DNA of 64,000 nucleotides. Origin: Branchiostoma floridae. Lineage: Eukaryota; Chordata; Leptocardii; Amphioxiformes; Branchiostomatidae. The stretch is from the NCBI RefSeq assembly GCF_000003815.2, contig NC_049994.1:14269190-14333189 (forward strand), in the 5' to 3' direction. Shown piece after piece: positions 38,001 to 54,664 of this stretch; the stretch's first letter is position 1; each line of letters opens with the position of its first letter. The translations under genes were made by a program, and so were the position numbers. The notes below the pieces were generated by a model that had not been told where the DNA came from, made no database searches, and worked only from the letters and a program-made list of their open reading frames with translations.

Positions 38001-41000
38001 TTTCGTCAGCGACACTGAAGATATTTTATTGGAGAGCTTTAATATCCTAACTATGAATTGATTTGCAAATGAGATGAACAACTTTTTAGAAGTCAAGTAG
38101 GAAGCAAAATCGACAGCGCCCTCGCCGGGCCCCGGATTGTTTTTAGGTACTACACTTTCTTGTAAATGTGACACGCGTCATTCCAAAACAATCGCTTAAA
38201 GATATCGTAGCTTAGGATAAAGTCACATTTCTAAACCGACTTCCGGTCGGGCTGTTTGTTGAAACGAAAAATAGAAATGTATACGTAAAACAAGAGCTAT
38301 CTACCTCTCAAAATTCATAACCACATCATGTGCAGAACTCGAGATATCAAACCTGGAAGTTCCACTGCAGTGCCGTAACAAATCGTCAGGGGGCCAAAAA
38401 TCTAACCGTTTACAGGTCTCATCAGCGCCTACCCACATACCCAATATCAATACAACCCATCCAGGCGTTATCGCGTTATGCTGGTCTTCTACAAACACAC
38501 GCACACAAACGTTGGAAACCAGTACAAGCTTAGCCAGTACAAGCTTCCCGGTATATATTCCTTTCCCGGCATATTTCCCGGTTAAAAATCGCGAATCGCG
38601 CCCCCCCCCCCAAAAAAACGTACGATAAGGTTCCCAGAGAGGCCGGTGAAGGAGGCTACCGAAATACAACCTTCTTGGCGAAGGTAAATATATACACAAA
38701 TAATGCCTACCGGACAATTGCTAAAAGAAGCTTACCTGGTACGGTTCGTCAAAGTTGGGTGGATTGAGGGGGATGGTAGCGTGCATCCAGAGGAGAGAGT
38801 CGATGTCCTGTCTGTTAAAGACCTGCACCTCCTGTCCCCCCTGTAGTAGGTACACGGACAAGTCCAGGTCCCCGCCATTCATGTTGTACCAGAAGTCCAA
38901 CACGGCGGTGCCCATCATCATGGGACTCACCAGCCTGGCTTCATCGCCAGGGAAGTTGTTCGCGCAGTTGGACATCATGAACCACCCGTGTCCGTGTCCT
39001 GGCAAAGATAGAGGCTGTGTGAGTTTAGTCTAGTCTCAGTGATAGCTAGAAAATATGTCATGATTTCATTCGCGTACATGAATGCGTAAGTGATGTTAGG
39101 AATACGATTTCTAATGCTATTATGGCCATCCAGAGAAATGAAATTCATATGTGGCGAAACGACTTGTGTTTTGTTGCGAAACGGCACGTGCCTTCTCGCG
39201 AAACGACTTACTTTGTGGTGAAATGACGCGGCGAACTGACATTGTGGCGAAACGACTTGTTACCTTTAGTCTCTACCAGACTCCGGCCTGGCCGAATAGT
39301 AATAGGGGACTTGGGCCAAGTTAGAAATAAAAGCCTAGTTAATGATAGCTGGATAGACTGCAAACGACTGACTGAAATCCCATGGCAACTTATTTGGCCA
39401 CATTCTTCTCTCTAGTTTTATTCATCCAGCTGGCACGTCTGCTTGGAGACTATTGTGAATATTATCACATTGTTTTAAAAGAAGTCACGTAATTCACAAG
39501 CATAATTCTGCAAAAAGTCGGCTGATTATGTATTCATTTATACATGTCATATTGGAAAATAGTATTCTCCTGGACTTAAGTGCTGCTTTAATCCAAATTC
39601 ATGAATGAGACCTTATAGATAGATGGTTTATTACGCAACAATTGTATCAATGACATTATATGGTAATGTATAGACAACAAAGGGTACAGTCTAATACTAC
39701 ACATATGCGTTTTATCACAACAATTTCAGTTACTACGATACTAGTGAACTATATCGAGTGGAATCTGCGGTAGGTTACAATACATACATCAGATTGAGTA
39801 TTTCTATGCTACTAGCGACATAGACCTCATACAGTACCTCCCTGGTGCGTGTGGTCCTGCGTGGGCCCACTGCCTGTGATCTGGACGTGCCCGTGCCCAT
39901 GGCTGTGTCCGTCATACTGCTCCCAGTCCATCGGCGCCGAGGGATCGTTGTCGTAGCCGCACTCGCTGACGAAGTCATGGTCAAAGTTACAGAACTGTCC
40001 AGTGACTTTAAAAAAAATAAAGAAGAAAGAAAAGATTGTAAACCTAGAGTCCGTTCCGAGTCACCGCAGAGCTGTTTGTTGACATCGGCTAGAATTCATT
40101 TCATATCTTTGTAACGTGAACTATTTGTACTATGAATTTCATACTTGCAAACATTTTGAAATTTGTTTATACTTTTAAAGTATTTTCCCCTTGCTGGTGG
40201 AATGTTCAAAATATTCTAACTCGAAGTTAAAATCAACACTAGACCCGGTAACAAATAGACGACGTAAGCTAATTGTCATTACACAAAGAGATACCACCGC
40301 GATATCCAGCAGTCTAGTCTCCATGAAGCAGACCCTACGGTGCCTTAGAGATAGTATCAAAGCTGACAAAGGAGTATAGCCGGCACCGGTGCCCGTTTGA
40401 CACCCTTGGCCGGCTATCTCCCTTTGGCCGGCTATACTCCTTTGCCAGCTTTGATACTATCTCTAAGGCACTCTATCTCGTAGGATCTGCTTTGAGACTA
40501 CCAGCAGTCCACTGGGACAAATTTGTGCTACAGTCCCAATGGGTAGTCTCCAAGCAGACCCTACGGTGCCGGCTATTCTCCTTTGTCAGCTTTGATACTA
40601 TCTCCAACAACGGCACCGTAGGGTCTGCTTGGAGACTACCGATTGGCTCCGGCGCGACCAAAGCACAACTCGAAAATGTTATCCTAAAATAACAATGTGA
40701 GACGCCGACTACTCCTTGCCGGCCATGTGGTTCGTTGTATAGAGTCTGCCGGAAAACTCCTGCTCTGGTCACCTGATTTATTCAAGAAATATGTTGGTCG
40801 CCCAAGGCTAACTTTGAAGAAACTCATTGAGTCAGAAACTGGCCTAGATGGCCCGGGACTTCTCACTGCGATGGGAGACAGACTGTTCTGGAAATCAGAC
40901 TTTACTTGCTGCACCTCAAAATAGAGGATGAATAATGATAATGAATGATGAACAATGTGACATCAAATGGATACTCAGTACATCATTCAAATACCTGAGA

Positions 41001-41046
41001 CTGCGAAAACGGTCACGGCGAGGAAGACGATCTTCATAACTCCCAT
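33981..41046 (-). CDS. MAM + mucin-like + ZP domain type I membrane protein (paralog A)
   Basis: Nine exons, read on the minus strand: 41046-40995, 40005-39838, 38998-38736, 37779-37707, 37258-36636, 36245-35845, 35258-35156, 34502-34388, 34144-33981. All have GT/AG borders and consistent phases, giving 653 aa. Residues 1-17 are a signal peptide (MGVMKIVFLAVTVFAVSG). Residues ~20-185 are a MAM domain (CNFDHDF start, DCANN-like SNCANN, LCHVAIDDV end), interrupted by a His/Gly-rich stretch. Residues ~186-335 are a Thr/Pro/Ala mucin-like linker with AGPAT repeats and TTTTTT-PEP blocks. From ~338 is a ZP module: ZP-N cysteines in TINCNSD, PTCLAT, GGCGTT and FHCAMS, then ZP-C with ATRCDGT, NKCPTDG, HCYVLVCN. 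A dibasic ARR follows, then a TM helix (~614-638) and a 15-residue tail. ZP modules usually drive extracellular polymerisation; the specific role here is unknown. The mucin exon acceptor (37258) was placed by alignment to paralog B. Start chosen because it opens a signal peptide conserved in B. Confidence 0.9.
34988..35027 (+). repeat. GT microsatellite in intron 7 of paralog A
   Basis: Uninterrupted (GT)n. Paralog B has a GA-rich array at the corresponding intron position. Confidence 0.95.
35646..35808. mobile_element. Foldback MITE, AGTCTCC family, in intron 6 of paralog A
   Basis: AATCTCCAAGCAGATCCA at the left end pairs with GGATCTGCTTGGATATT at the right; AAGATAGTATCAAAGCTGG pairs with CCAACTTTTGATACTATCTT. 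Confidence 0.8.
36400..36515. repeat. Palindromic dispersed repeat, copy 1
   Basis: CACCGCCGGGCCCAGAGTTG, GATTTTAACTCG / CGAGTTAAAATC and CCCCGGGACCCGGT form a hairpin. Related copies at 40205-40310 and 49840-49940. Confidence 0.7.
37084..37170 (-). repeat. 15-bp coding minisatellite in mucin exon of paralog A
   Basis: About 5.5 units of ACCGGCCGTAGCGGG (plus orientation), encoding AGPAT repeats on minus. Absent from paralog B. Confidence 0.9.
39268..39451. mobile_element. Right half of AGTCTCC foldback element in intron 2 of paralog A
   Basis: Begins AGTCTCTACCAGACTCC, contains GAATAGTAATAGGGGACTT and CTTATTTGGCCACATTCTTC, ends CACGTCTGCTTGGAGACT, colinear with 18197-18421. Confidence 0.8.
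40205..40310. repeat. Palindromic dispersed repeat, copy 2
   Basis: Contains TCGAAGTTAAAATCAAC, GACCCGGTAACA and GAGATACCACCGCG, matching 36400-36515. Confidence 0.55.
40316..40499. mobile_element. Foldback MITE, AGTCTCC family, intron 1 of paralog A
   Basis: Left AGTCTCCATGAAGCAGACCC and right GATCTGCTTTGAGACT are inverted; CCTTAGAGATAGTATCAAAG pairs with CTTTGATACTATCTCTAAGG; the TATAGCCGGC core is palindromic. Confidence 0.85.
40541..40640. mobile_element. 100-bp foldback MITE with 30-bp perfect termini, intron 1 of paralog A
   Basis: 40541-40570 and 40611-40640 are perfect inverted copies beginning GGTAGTCTCCAAGCAGACCC. The unpaired centre carries the family's TTTGATACTATCTC block. Confidence 0.88.
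40697..40923 (+). pseudogene. LINE ORF2 C-terminal fragment in intron 1 of paralog A
   Basis: Plus-strand open frame with RRRLLLAGHVVRC, GRPRLTLKKLIESETGL, and TAMGDRLFWKS. The R-L-x-x-x-GHVxR ... GRPR(x)T(x)xxL ... AMxDRxxW order is typical of the region after the reverse transcriptase in non-LTR retrotransposons. Truncated at both sides; antisense to the host gene. Confidence 0.65.
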
Positions 41047-41155
41047 CTCGAACTTATAATGCAGAGGTGTTTTCCGCAACACTGGCCGTGCCTTGTACAC
41101 GACTTGGAAATGTTCCACTGGCTGTACGTTGCTTGCGACACCGTTCTTATTGATA
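41047..41155 (-). promoter_or_regulatory. Proximal promoter/5'UTR of MAM-ZP paralog A
   Basis: The ~105 bp upstream of the start codon aligns with the region upstream of paralog B. Shared blocks include a CAATAAG-A/G-C motif about 100 bp upstream, GTGTC-A/G-CAAGC, and GTTGCGGAAAACA about 30 bp upstream. A has CATTATAAG close to the ATG. Confidence 0.55.
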
Positions 41156-42081
41156 GCGAACCGTCTGTATCATAATTTTGTCAACAGTGTAATGCGTTTT
41201 CACCTTGGTTGCTACGATACCGAGATATCTTGTTATATTTATAGATCATAGTCATACATTTTTCTGCCGGTCGGAAGCAAACTTTGTTGACTTGTAATAA
41301 TTCCTGTTTGTAATCCCTATTTTTAAACTTGTGATTTACTCTAGACTTGTAAAATCTTGCACATTGCGACAAAATACAATGACGATGCTAGAAAGGACGG
41401 AGATGTTTTTTTAGCCTGTATGATTGCCTTAAAAAATTAAGTTAGCTCTAGTCCCCCAAGAAAGGAAGATAAAGTTTGGTAAGCTTGTGGACTTCTTCGA
41501 CTCTTAACGTTTTAGAAGATGGTCAAGAGCTTCAGCCAGTATCACGGCTTCAGCCAGTCACTGGGTAGGCCCCTTTTCTACTAGCTGGCGATCGCGCTGC
41601 TCTCTCTCACTGCGACCTAAAACGGATGTGTGTAACTGGCCTTCGATTTCATACTCATTCTATATCAAACAATATGTGAACGTGTTGCTGAAAAGACAAC
41701 AAAACACTGACACCAAACGTAAAAAGATTAGTTTTTTATTTATAAAATTGGGCACAGAATGTGCAGCTAAACACTTCACCGGTATCCATTCATCCCCTCC
41801 GTTTTTTCTTCGCTCTTCCTATCTCGTCAGAATCGGACACGATGGACAACCACGAGCCTATCTCGCATACAAGACCCGCCTCTCTCGGGCAGCCCTGTAC
41901 AGTCGTGGCACAGTTCCATTCTCTGCAAGGAGAGGCTAGTGGGGGAAACTCGTGACGTTTGCCCTTTCATCCGTTTTTTTTCCCTTTACTAGGTGGGAAG
42001 GCCGATCGAAAATAAACTCAGATGAAAGGAAAAGATGGCGATTTTCCCCACCAACCTCTCCTTGGAGAGTACAGTTCCATA

Positions 42082-42412
42082 AGCTAAGGGCACAACCCGC
42101 CGTAAGTGCAACTACGTAGTGTCTACTTGCCAAAACGTGGGCAATCTTTTGGGATCCGTAAGTGGTAAGTACCGCTTCCGTACGAACTCGTAGGGAATCC
42201 GACGGATTTTGGAGCACGCAGACACGCCTTAGAACTTTGCGTGCTGGCAAAACTTCTTGTGCCATCGGGCTGGGTATTAGCCCAACGTGCGTGCCAGTAC
42301 GGGCGACGCGCCTGCCCTGTACAGCCTGAACGTTTTCAGAAATACGTGGCGGACGTGGCCTCCGAAAAAACCTACGGAGAAATTGCACGTACGGCGGGTT
42401 GTGCCCTTAGCT
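42082..42412. mobile_element. 331-bp MITE with AGCTAAGGGCACAACCCGCC termini
   Basis: Terminal inverted repeats of about 30 bp (AGCTAAGGGCACAACCCGCC at the left, its inverse at 42393-42412) are flanked on both sides by ATA, a possible 3-bp target duplication. Inner segments (GCACGCAAAGTTCTAAGGCG, CCAAAACGT) do not encode a recognisable transposase. Lies upstream of paralog A. Confidence 0.85.
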
Positions 42413-43658
42413 ATACCATTGTGCATTGCTGCTACCTATCTTCCTCTGTCTATTGCTATACTTTCCCATTTTTCTGTGCAAATTGAGAAGTCTCGAAGGG
42501 TAGCTTGGCATATATATTTTGTACCTTCTTCAGTCAACAATGACCATTGCAAAAATGCAATACGAGAATGACAGTCTCTGCTTCATAGCTATAGGGCACA
42601 TCTCAGGTCTGTTGCAAAGTTCGCTTTTCAGGATCTGCTTTTCTTCTGCCAGCCGCATCATTCTGGCTTCTCCCGATTTTAGCTCCCTGGACAGGAAACG
42701 ATGGTCATGTCAATCCAGCATAGGAAGAAGAAAGATGAACTGGGATGAATTATAGTGAAACGTTACGTTTTTTAAAACAAAAGTAGAGTGACTTTCGTGC
42801 AGTCATCTACAAACCACGAAATAGATTTTTTAATAGATCTTAAAGTTGCAGTTACTAAGCAATAATGATCAACATAAGTAAATCTGTAATATTTCGCTAC
42901 AATCAGGTGTAGCGATTAATCCTGGATTTCAATATCGTTTCCAAAGATAAAGCACTTTATCATGAAGTTACCTGATTTGCATCGTTAATAGAGTTGTGAC
43001 ATCTAAAGATACATTGAAATCTGCTTGTGGCATTGTTTCTCGATTGAATACCTTATGACGTATTAAAGGCATCATGTCTAAAGTCCCTCCTCCGTATCTG
43101 TACCGACATAGATCGGCTCGCTGCAAAATTGGACTCCCATCCTTTCTTGAGTAGGTCATTCTACGGAGTCGATTGAGCTCCCCAAAACTTTTCTGAAGAC
43201 AAGGGGGTTATTTATATTGTCTAATGGTTTAACATAATATTGTTTTGTCCTCGACAGGGCGTATTTTTAGGTCACGACATCATTGAACTTATTCCCCCTC
43301 TAGTTTTCGACCCCACCCACCCAGCTGCTTCCTTCACACCCTGGTAACGACCTTCACAATAATCATCATGTGAACCCGGCCACATTTCGATAACAGTCTT
43401 ATCACAAACACGTCGATATTTTTGGACGCGAAGAGTCCAAGAGTCCCTCAACGCGGTTGGATTCGGGTACCGGTCGGAAGCGGCCATGGGAATCAACAGA
43501 AGCTTTATCGCAAAAACGCTATTTTTAGACTCGAAGAAGGAACATTGCGTCATCAAACAGTTCGGAGCGGCCTTGGAGATTTTAAAAACAGCTTTCGCTG
43601 GAAATATTTCCCGAACTATCCTTTTTGCGTCAGATCTTTTAGGGGTTTTCCAGAGGAT

Positions 43659-43660
<2 letters not shown>

Positions 43661-43698
<38 letters not shown>
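43661..43698 (+). repeat. AT dinucleotide microsatellite
   Basis: About 19 (AT) units in the intergenic region between the paralogs. Confidence 0.95.
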
Positions 43699-43700
<2 letters not shown>

Positions 43701-44463
43701 TATTTACGTTTTATTACTTTACGGCTATGTATATTCTGTTGCTTCAACACAAATATGTTTTATTGTATTCATGGCATGTTTTTAGTAAAGTCAGTTTTTA
43801 GTAACGAGTTTGCTCAATGCAAGGCCACACGAACCATATCTGGGCACTGAACTAACGCTCACTGTGGCAGCGTCTCTTGAGTACCTAACCGAAGTTAGGT
43901 AATCATTTCCACCTGAGTGATGTGAGAAAGGCGGGAAAAGTGCCTTTCCCAACACGGGTACAACATCGGTGGCATCAGGGGATTCGAATCAAGGTCTATG
44001 ACGTAGGGGTAAAAAAGTAGTGCGGCCGAAATCAGGAAGCGCCTGTAAACACCGTAACGTGAAAGACAGCGGGGAATGAGCTTTGCTATATATGGTAGTA
44101 TTAGGAGTCGACTTTCAGTTGGTATGTGTAAAGGTTTTGATGTTTGTCCATTTGGTGTATAAATGCGCGTGACCTTTACAGCTGCCTGCCTCGGTGAGTC
44201 GGCTGCAGTTCCGCATGACCCCGCTTGACCCCATTTAAAAGAGGGCTTTAAAAAGATTCAAAAACGACAACTTTTTCTGTTTTTCAATTATTTTGGTAGG
44301 TTATACCCTCGACTTCAACATATTAGTTTGTCGTGCTTGAAAACTGCACCCTGCTATGATTTTATCAGCGTCGATGTCAGTCACCTTGTGGTCCTTAACT
44401 GTAGAAACTGTCGTTACACCACACAACCTCAGCATGTTTTTCTTTGAAGCAATACTTATCCTA

Positions 44464-45297
44464 GTTACCCTAGCTCAGCTACTCGCTACATTTGGTGGCA
44501 GCGGTGGGATGAGTTACCCTAGCTCAGCTACTCGCTACATTTGGTGGCAGCGGTGGGATGTGTTACCCTAGCTCAGCTACTCGCAACATTTGGTGGCAGC
44601 GGTGGGATGTGTTACCCTAGCTCAGCCACTCGCAACATTTGGTGGCAGCGATGGGATGTGTTACCCTAGCTCAGCCACTCGCAACATTTGGTGGCAGCGA
44701 TGGGATGTGTTACCCTAGCTCAGCCACTCGCAACATTTGGTGGCAGCGATGGGATGTGTTACCCTAGCTCAGCCACTCGCAACATTTGGTGGCAGCGATG
44801 GGATGCGTTACCCTAGCTCAGCCACTCGCTACATTTGGTGGCAGCGGTGGGATGTGTTACCCTAGCTCAGCCACTTGCAACATTTGGTGGCAGCGATGGG
44901 ATGTGTTACCCTAGCTCAGCCACTCGCAACATTTGGTGGCAGCGGTGGGATGTGTTACCCTAGCTCAGCTACTCACAACATTTGGTGGCAGCGGTGGGAT
45001 GAGTTACCCTAGCTCAGCTACTCGCAACATTTGGTGGCAGCGGTGGGATGTGTTACCCTAGCTCAGCCACTCGCAACATTTGGTGGCAGCGGTGGGATGT
45101 GTTACCCTAGCTCAGCTACTCGCAACATTTGGTGGCAGCGGTGGGATGAGTTACCCTAGCTCAGCTACTCGCAACATTTGGTGGCAGCGGTGGGATGAGT
45201 TACCCTAGCTCAGCTACTCGCAACATTTGGTGGCAGCGGTGGGATGAGTTACCCTAGCTCAGCTACTCGCAACATTTGGTGGCAGCGGTGGGATCTG
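44464..45297 (+). repeat. 49-bp minisatellite (~17 copies) with LTR/primer-binding-site-like unit
   Basis: Head-to-tail array with a 49-bp period; repeat starts at 44464, 44513, 44562 and onward are exact. The unit begins GTTACCCTAGCTCAGC and ends ACATTTGGTGGCAGCGGTGG. Units differ by a few substitutions (CTACTCG/CCACTCG, GCGGTGG/GCGATGG, GATGTG/GATGAG). There are no unique spacers, so it is not a CRISPR array. Each unit contains TGGTGGCAGCGGTGGGAT or a one-base variant, complementary to the 3' end of animal tRNA-Leu including CCA, and placed 2 nt after ...CTACA, as in an LTR-PBS junction. Located in the divergent intergenic region between the MAM-ZP paralogs. Confidence 0.93.
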
Positions 45298-45378
45298 GTT
45301 TTGACGACTATTAAGAAGGCACAGACAGGGATGTCCAACCAGCCCATTGCCATTCATTGTTAATGGCTACACATACTT

Positions 45379-45560
45379 AATCTCTAACAGACTCCTGCCT
45401 GGCTGAATAGTAATAGGGGACTTTGGCTAATTAAATATGTTAGGAATAAAAGTGTACATGTATTAGATGTTAACTGGCCTAGAAGTGAACTGACCGGTCG
45501 GTGGGATAGCTGGATAGACTGCAAATTCTTCTCTTTTGTCATCCAGCTGACACGTCTGGA
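45379..45560. mobile_element. Half copy of AGTCTCC foldback family beside the minisatellite
   Basis: AATCTCTAACAGACTCCTGCC, GAATAGTAATAGGGGACTT, GAACTGACCGGTCGG and CATCCAGCTGACACGTCTGG are colinear with 39268-39451. Confidence 0.75.
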
Positions 45561-45602
45561 TGACACAACCTCCGCATGTTTCTCCTTGAAGCAATAATTA
45601 TC

Positions 45603-47059
45603 TGACGGAAAGCCGGTGTGTTTGGACTGTTAACAATTCAAATTAACTGTCTTTATTTTTAAACTTGTTATCTCTCCAGACTTGGGAACTATTGTACATT
45701 GCATTGTAACAAGTGACTGGTACCGATGCATCAAAACACGTTCGATCAGATAAAGAGAAAAAAAAACTGTTCGGACTATAAAGGATTACCAAATGACTAA
45801 GCTGGCGGACGTACCAACTAATTATAAGGAGTATCAAATGCCAGCTCAGAAAAAGAACAAAAAATAGTCATGCCTTCAAGTACCAACTTCAAACCCCAAC
45901 ACACAATCTTTCCCCATTTACTAGTGCATTAATGTGATAAAGGGGTTCTATCACAATTTTCACTAATAGACACAATCTTTTTCTGTTTTTCTCTTACTGG
46001 TGAATTAATGTGTCTACTAGTAAAAGAAATGTAATAGCACCCCTCTATCACATTAATTCACTAGCAGGAGGAAAACGATTTTGTGACAAAATGTGCACCC
46101 TCTATCATATCAATTCACTAGTAAAAAAATAGTAAACGGTCTAAATTTGTGTCTACTAGAGAAAAATGGGATAGCACCACACAATAATTCACCAGTATAC
46201 AGACAATTATTGAAATAATAGTTAGAAAACAAGTTATCACAACTTTTTCAACTATCGCGTTTTCTGTCCTAAAATATTCAGGGCTAGATAAATGTGGTAA
46301 AGTCTGGAAGTCTATAATCGAATCTGGTAATGTTGAAGCATCGTCATCGCCAGATAAGCATATATGGATTTACCGCTATATCTGCAAAGGTTAGGTGTGA
46401 CCAGTGGTCCAGTGTAACAACATCAGCTGCTGCGAAGTTGGTGTCTTACGCAAAAGGGTGGCTATACCGGCTATACAGATACATGGAAAACAAATGCCCA
46501 GGCTATGCATGATATACAAAAAACGTTGAAAACTGCATTCACGTAGGTCGTACTACTGTTTGTTGTACTATTTTCAGTGAGGTTAGTACAGAACATACCA
46601 TCGTTAAGGGTTAGCAATATGTATTTGTAAACCTATCAATGTTTGATGTTTTTGCATTTGTAAATATGCTAAGGTGGTGTTTAGGCTGCTAACCTTCTAG
46701 GAAACTCCTGTTTCTTGCATTTGCTATATCTATTGTATTTGTTTAAATTTCTGATGTTGTATACGTATGTGAATGTCCTTGTAAATTTGTGATATGTCTA
46801 TAATGTGTCAAATTTGAAACCACAGGGAAGAAAAACCCTAGGATATGGATTTTAATCCCTAGCATGTTTTACCATTGGGAAATGCATTTACACCTATATC
46901 CTATGTGCAACATTTCAATTTCAAAAATAGAGACAACAAACATGAATGTTTACATGCCAACCGTTGCTTCCTGTCCTTCAGGACAATCTATAGATACATT
47001 TTGTATCGATGGTAATATATGCATAGCGCGGTTGACAAAGTGACGAAATACACATTTTG
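45603..47059. other. Divergent intergenic region with CTAGTGAATTAATGTG inverted repeats
   Basis: At 45900-46200 the motif TTACTAGTG-x-ATTAATGTGAT and its inverse (ATCACATTAATTCACTAG) recur several times with poly-A/T tracts. Otherwise AT-rich with no gene. Confidence 0.55.
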
Positions 47060-47158
47060 GCATCAATAAGAGCAGTGTCACAAGCGACAAACAACCAGTC
47101 GAGCATTTAAAGTCGCGTACAAAGCGTGTTGCGGAAAACAGCTCTACATTAGTTTGAG
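47060..47158 (+). promoter_or_regulatory. Proximal promoter/5'UTR of MAM-ZP paralog B
   Basis: Matches the inverted upstream block of paralog A: CATCAATAAGAGC, GTGTCACAAGC, GTACAA and GTTGCGGAAAACA. CATTTAAAG at 47104 is a possible TATA-like element in B only; A has CATTTCCAAG at the same place. Confidence 0.55.
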
Positions 47159-53477
<6,319 letters not shown>

Positions 53478-53628
53478 TCGCCCGAAAAATGCCTAGCAAT
53501 ATCGTTGTGCTGGTAACAAGATTGGCTCTTTGCGCTTTTAAACCTTCCTTATATATAACTGTAGTATAGAAACGTTAAAGGCATTCGCATGATAGATTTA
53601 CAATCTATTATGCAATCTGTACTTGGAA

Positions 53629-53634
53629 ATTAAA
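53629..53634 (+). terminator. Possible polyadenylation signal of MAM-ZP paralog B
   Basis: ATTAAA, the common variant hexamer, 152 nt downstream of the stop codon. Confidence 0.35.
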
Positions 53635-53766
53635 ATTTAAATATTTTCTTCTGTTGCACAATGGTCTGCTGGTCTCGTTGTCACATTGTTATTAATGCAA
53701 AGTTTATCGAGTGAGTGAAGGAATTATGTAATTCATTATACATATATATTGTACATTCATGTCCTA

Positions 53767-53979
<213 letters not shown>

Positions 53980-54664
53980 TTATAATACATACATACAATA
54001 CATACAAGTCGTAATGAAGAACACATGTGTAACAAAATGCCGTATACCACTTACCGTGACATCATATTTTCATAGGAAGAATATATGTACATCATACTAC
54101 ATGCCTTTTGTTTACTACCAAAAGCAGAGTTTTTGCTAACAGAGGAAGCGAAATTTTCCTGAACGTGTTAATAATGTACTGGTCATTACGTTACATTGCT
54201 TCTGTCCAAGTCCAATATTGAGTGAGACACTATCTCAACACAGGCTATACTTTTAACACTATATTGCTTGTGTAATATCTTCAAAAGTCTATACATGTGT
54301 ATAAATAACAAATGCTATTGCACTGGGCTTCGTTGACAAGTGGTAAATCATTGATTAGATCATACGATAAAAGAAGAAACTAAAAAAAAGAAGATTTTCC
54401 CTTACCAAGATTTATATGTACTGTGTCACTTGCAATTGTATTAACAAAATTACCATGGACCTATTTACAACTGAAGCTTCTGCCAAGTAAACAAATAACG
54501 TTAAAGCTAGATTGAAGTTATCCCCAATGTCCCCTCGTCCCATTTGTGTGTACTGTTGATTGGTGAATGAGTTCTCTGACAGTACGCTGATTGGTTATTA
54601 AGTTCTCTGACAGTACGCTGATTGGTTGATAAGTTCTCTGGCAGTACACTGATTGGTGAATGGG

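Larger units (their letters stand above)
44421..45602. repeat. ~40-bp direct repeats flanking the minisatellite and a foldback fragment
   Basis: 44421-44460 and 45563-45602 share ACACAACCTC-x-GCATGTTT, then TTGAAGCAATA-x-TTATC. They bracket the minisatellite and the foldback fragment at 45379-45560, suggesting expansion or insertion within one pre-existing sequence. Confidence 0.65.

Noticed and set aside
44464-45297. CRISPR-like array
   Set aside because: Contiguous 49-bp repeats without unique spacers in a eukaryotic scaffold.
44464-45297. Interstitial telomere repeat (TTACCCTAG)
   Set aside because: Only one telomere-like hexamer per 49-bp unit, not tandem TTAGGG.
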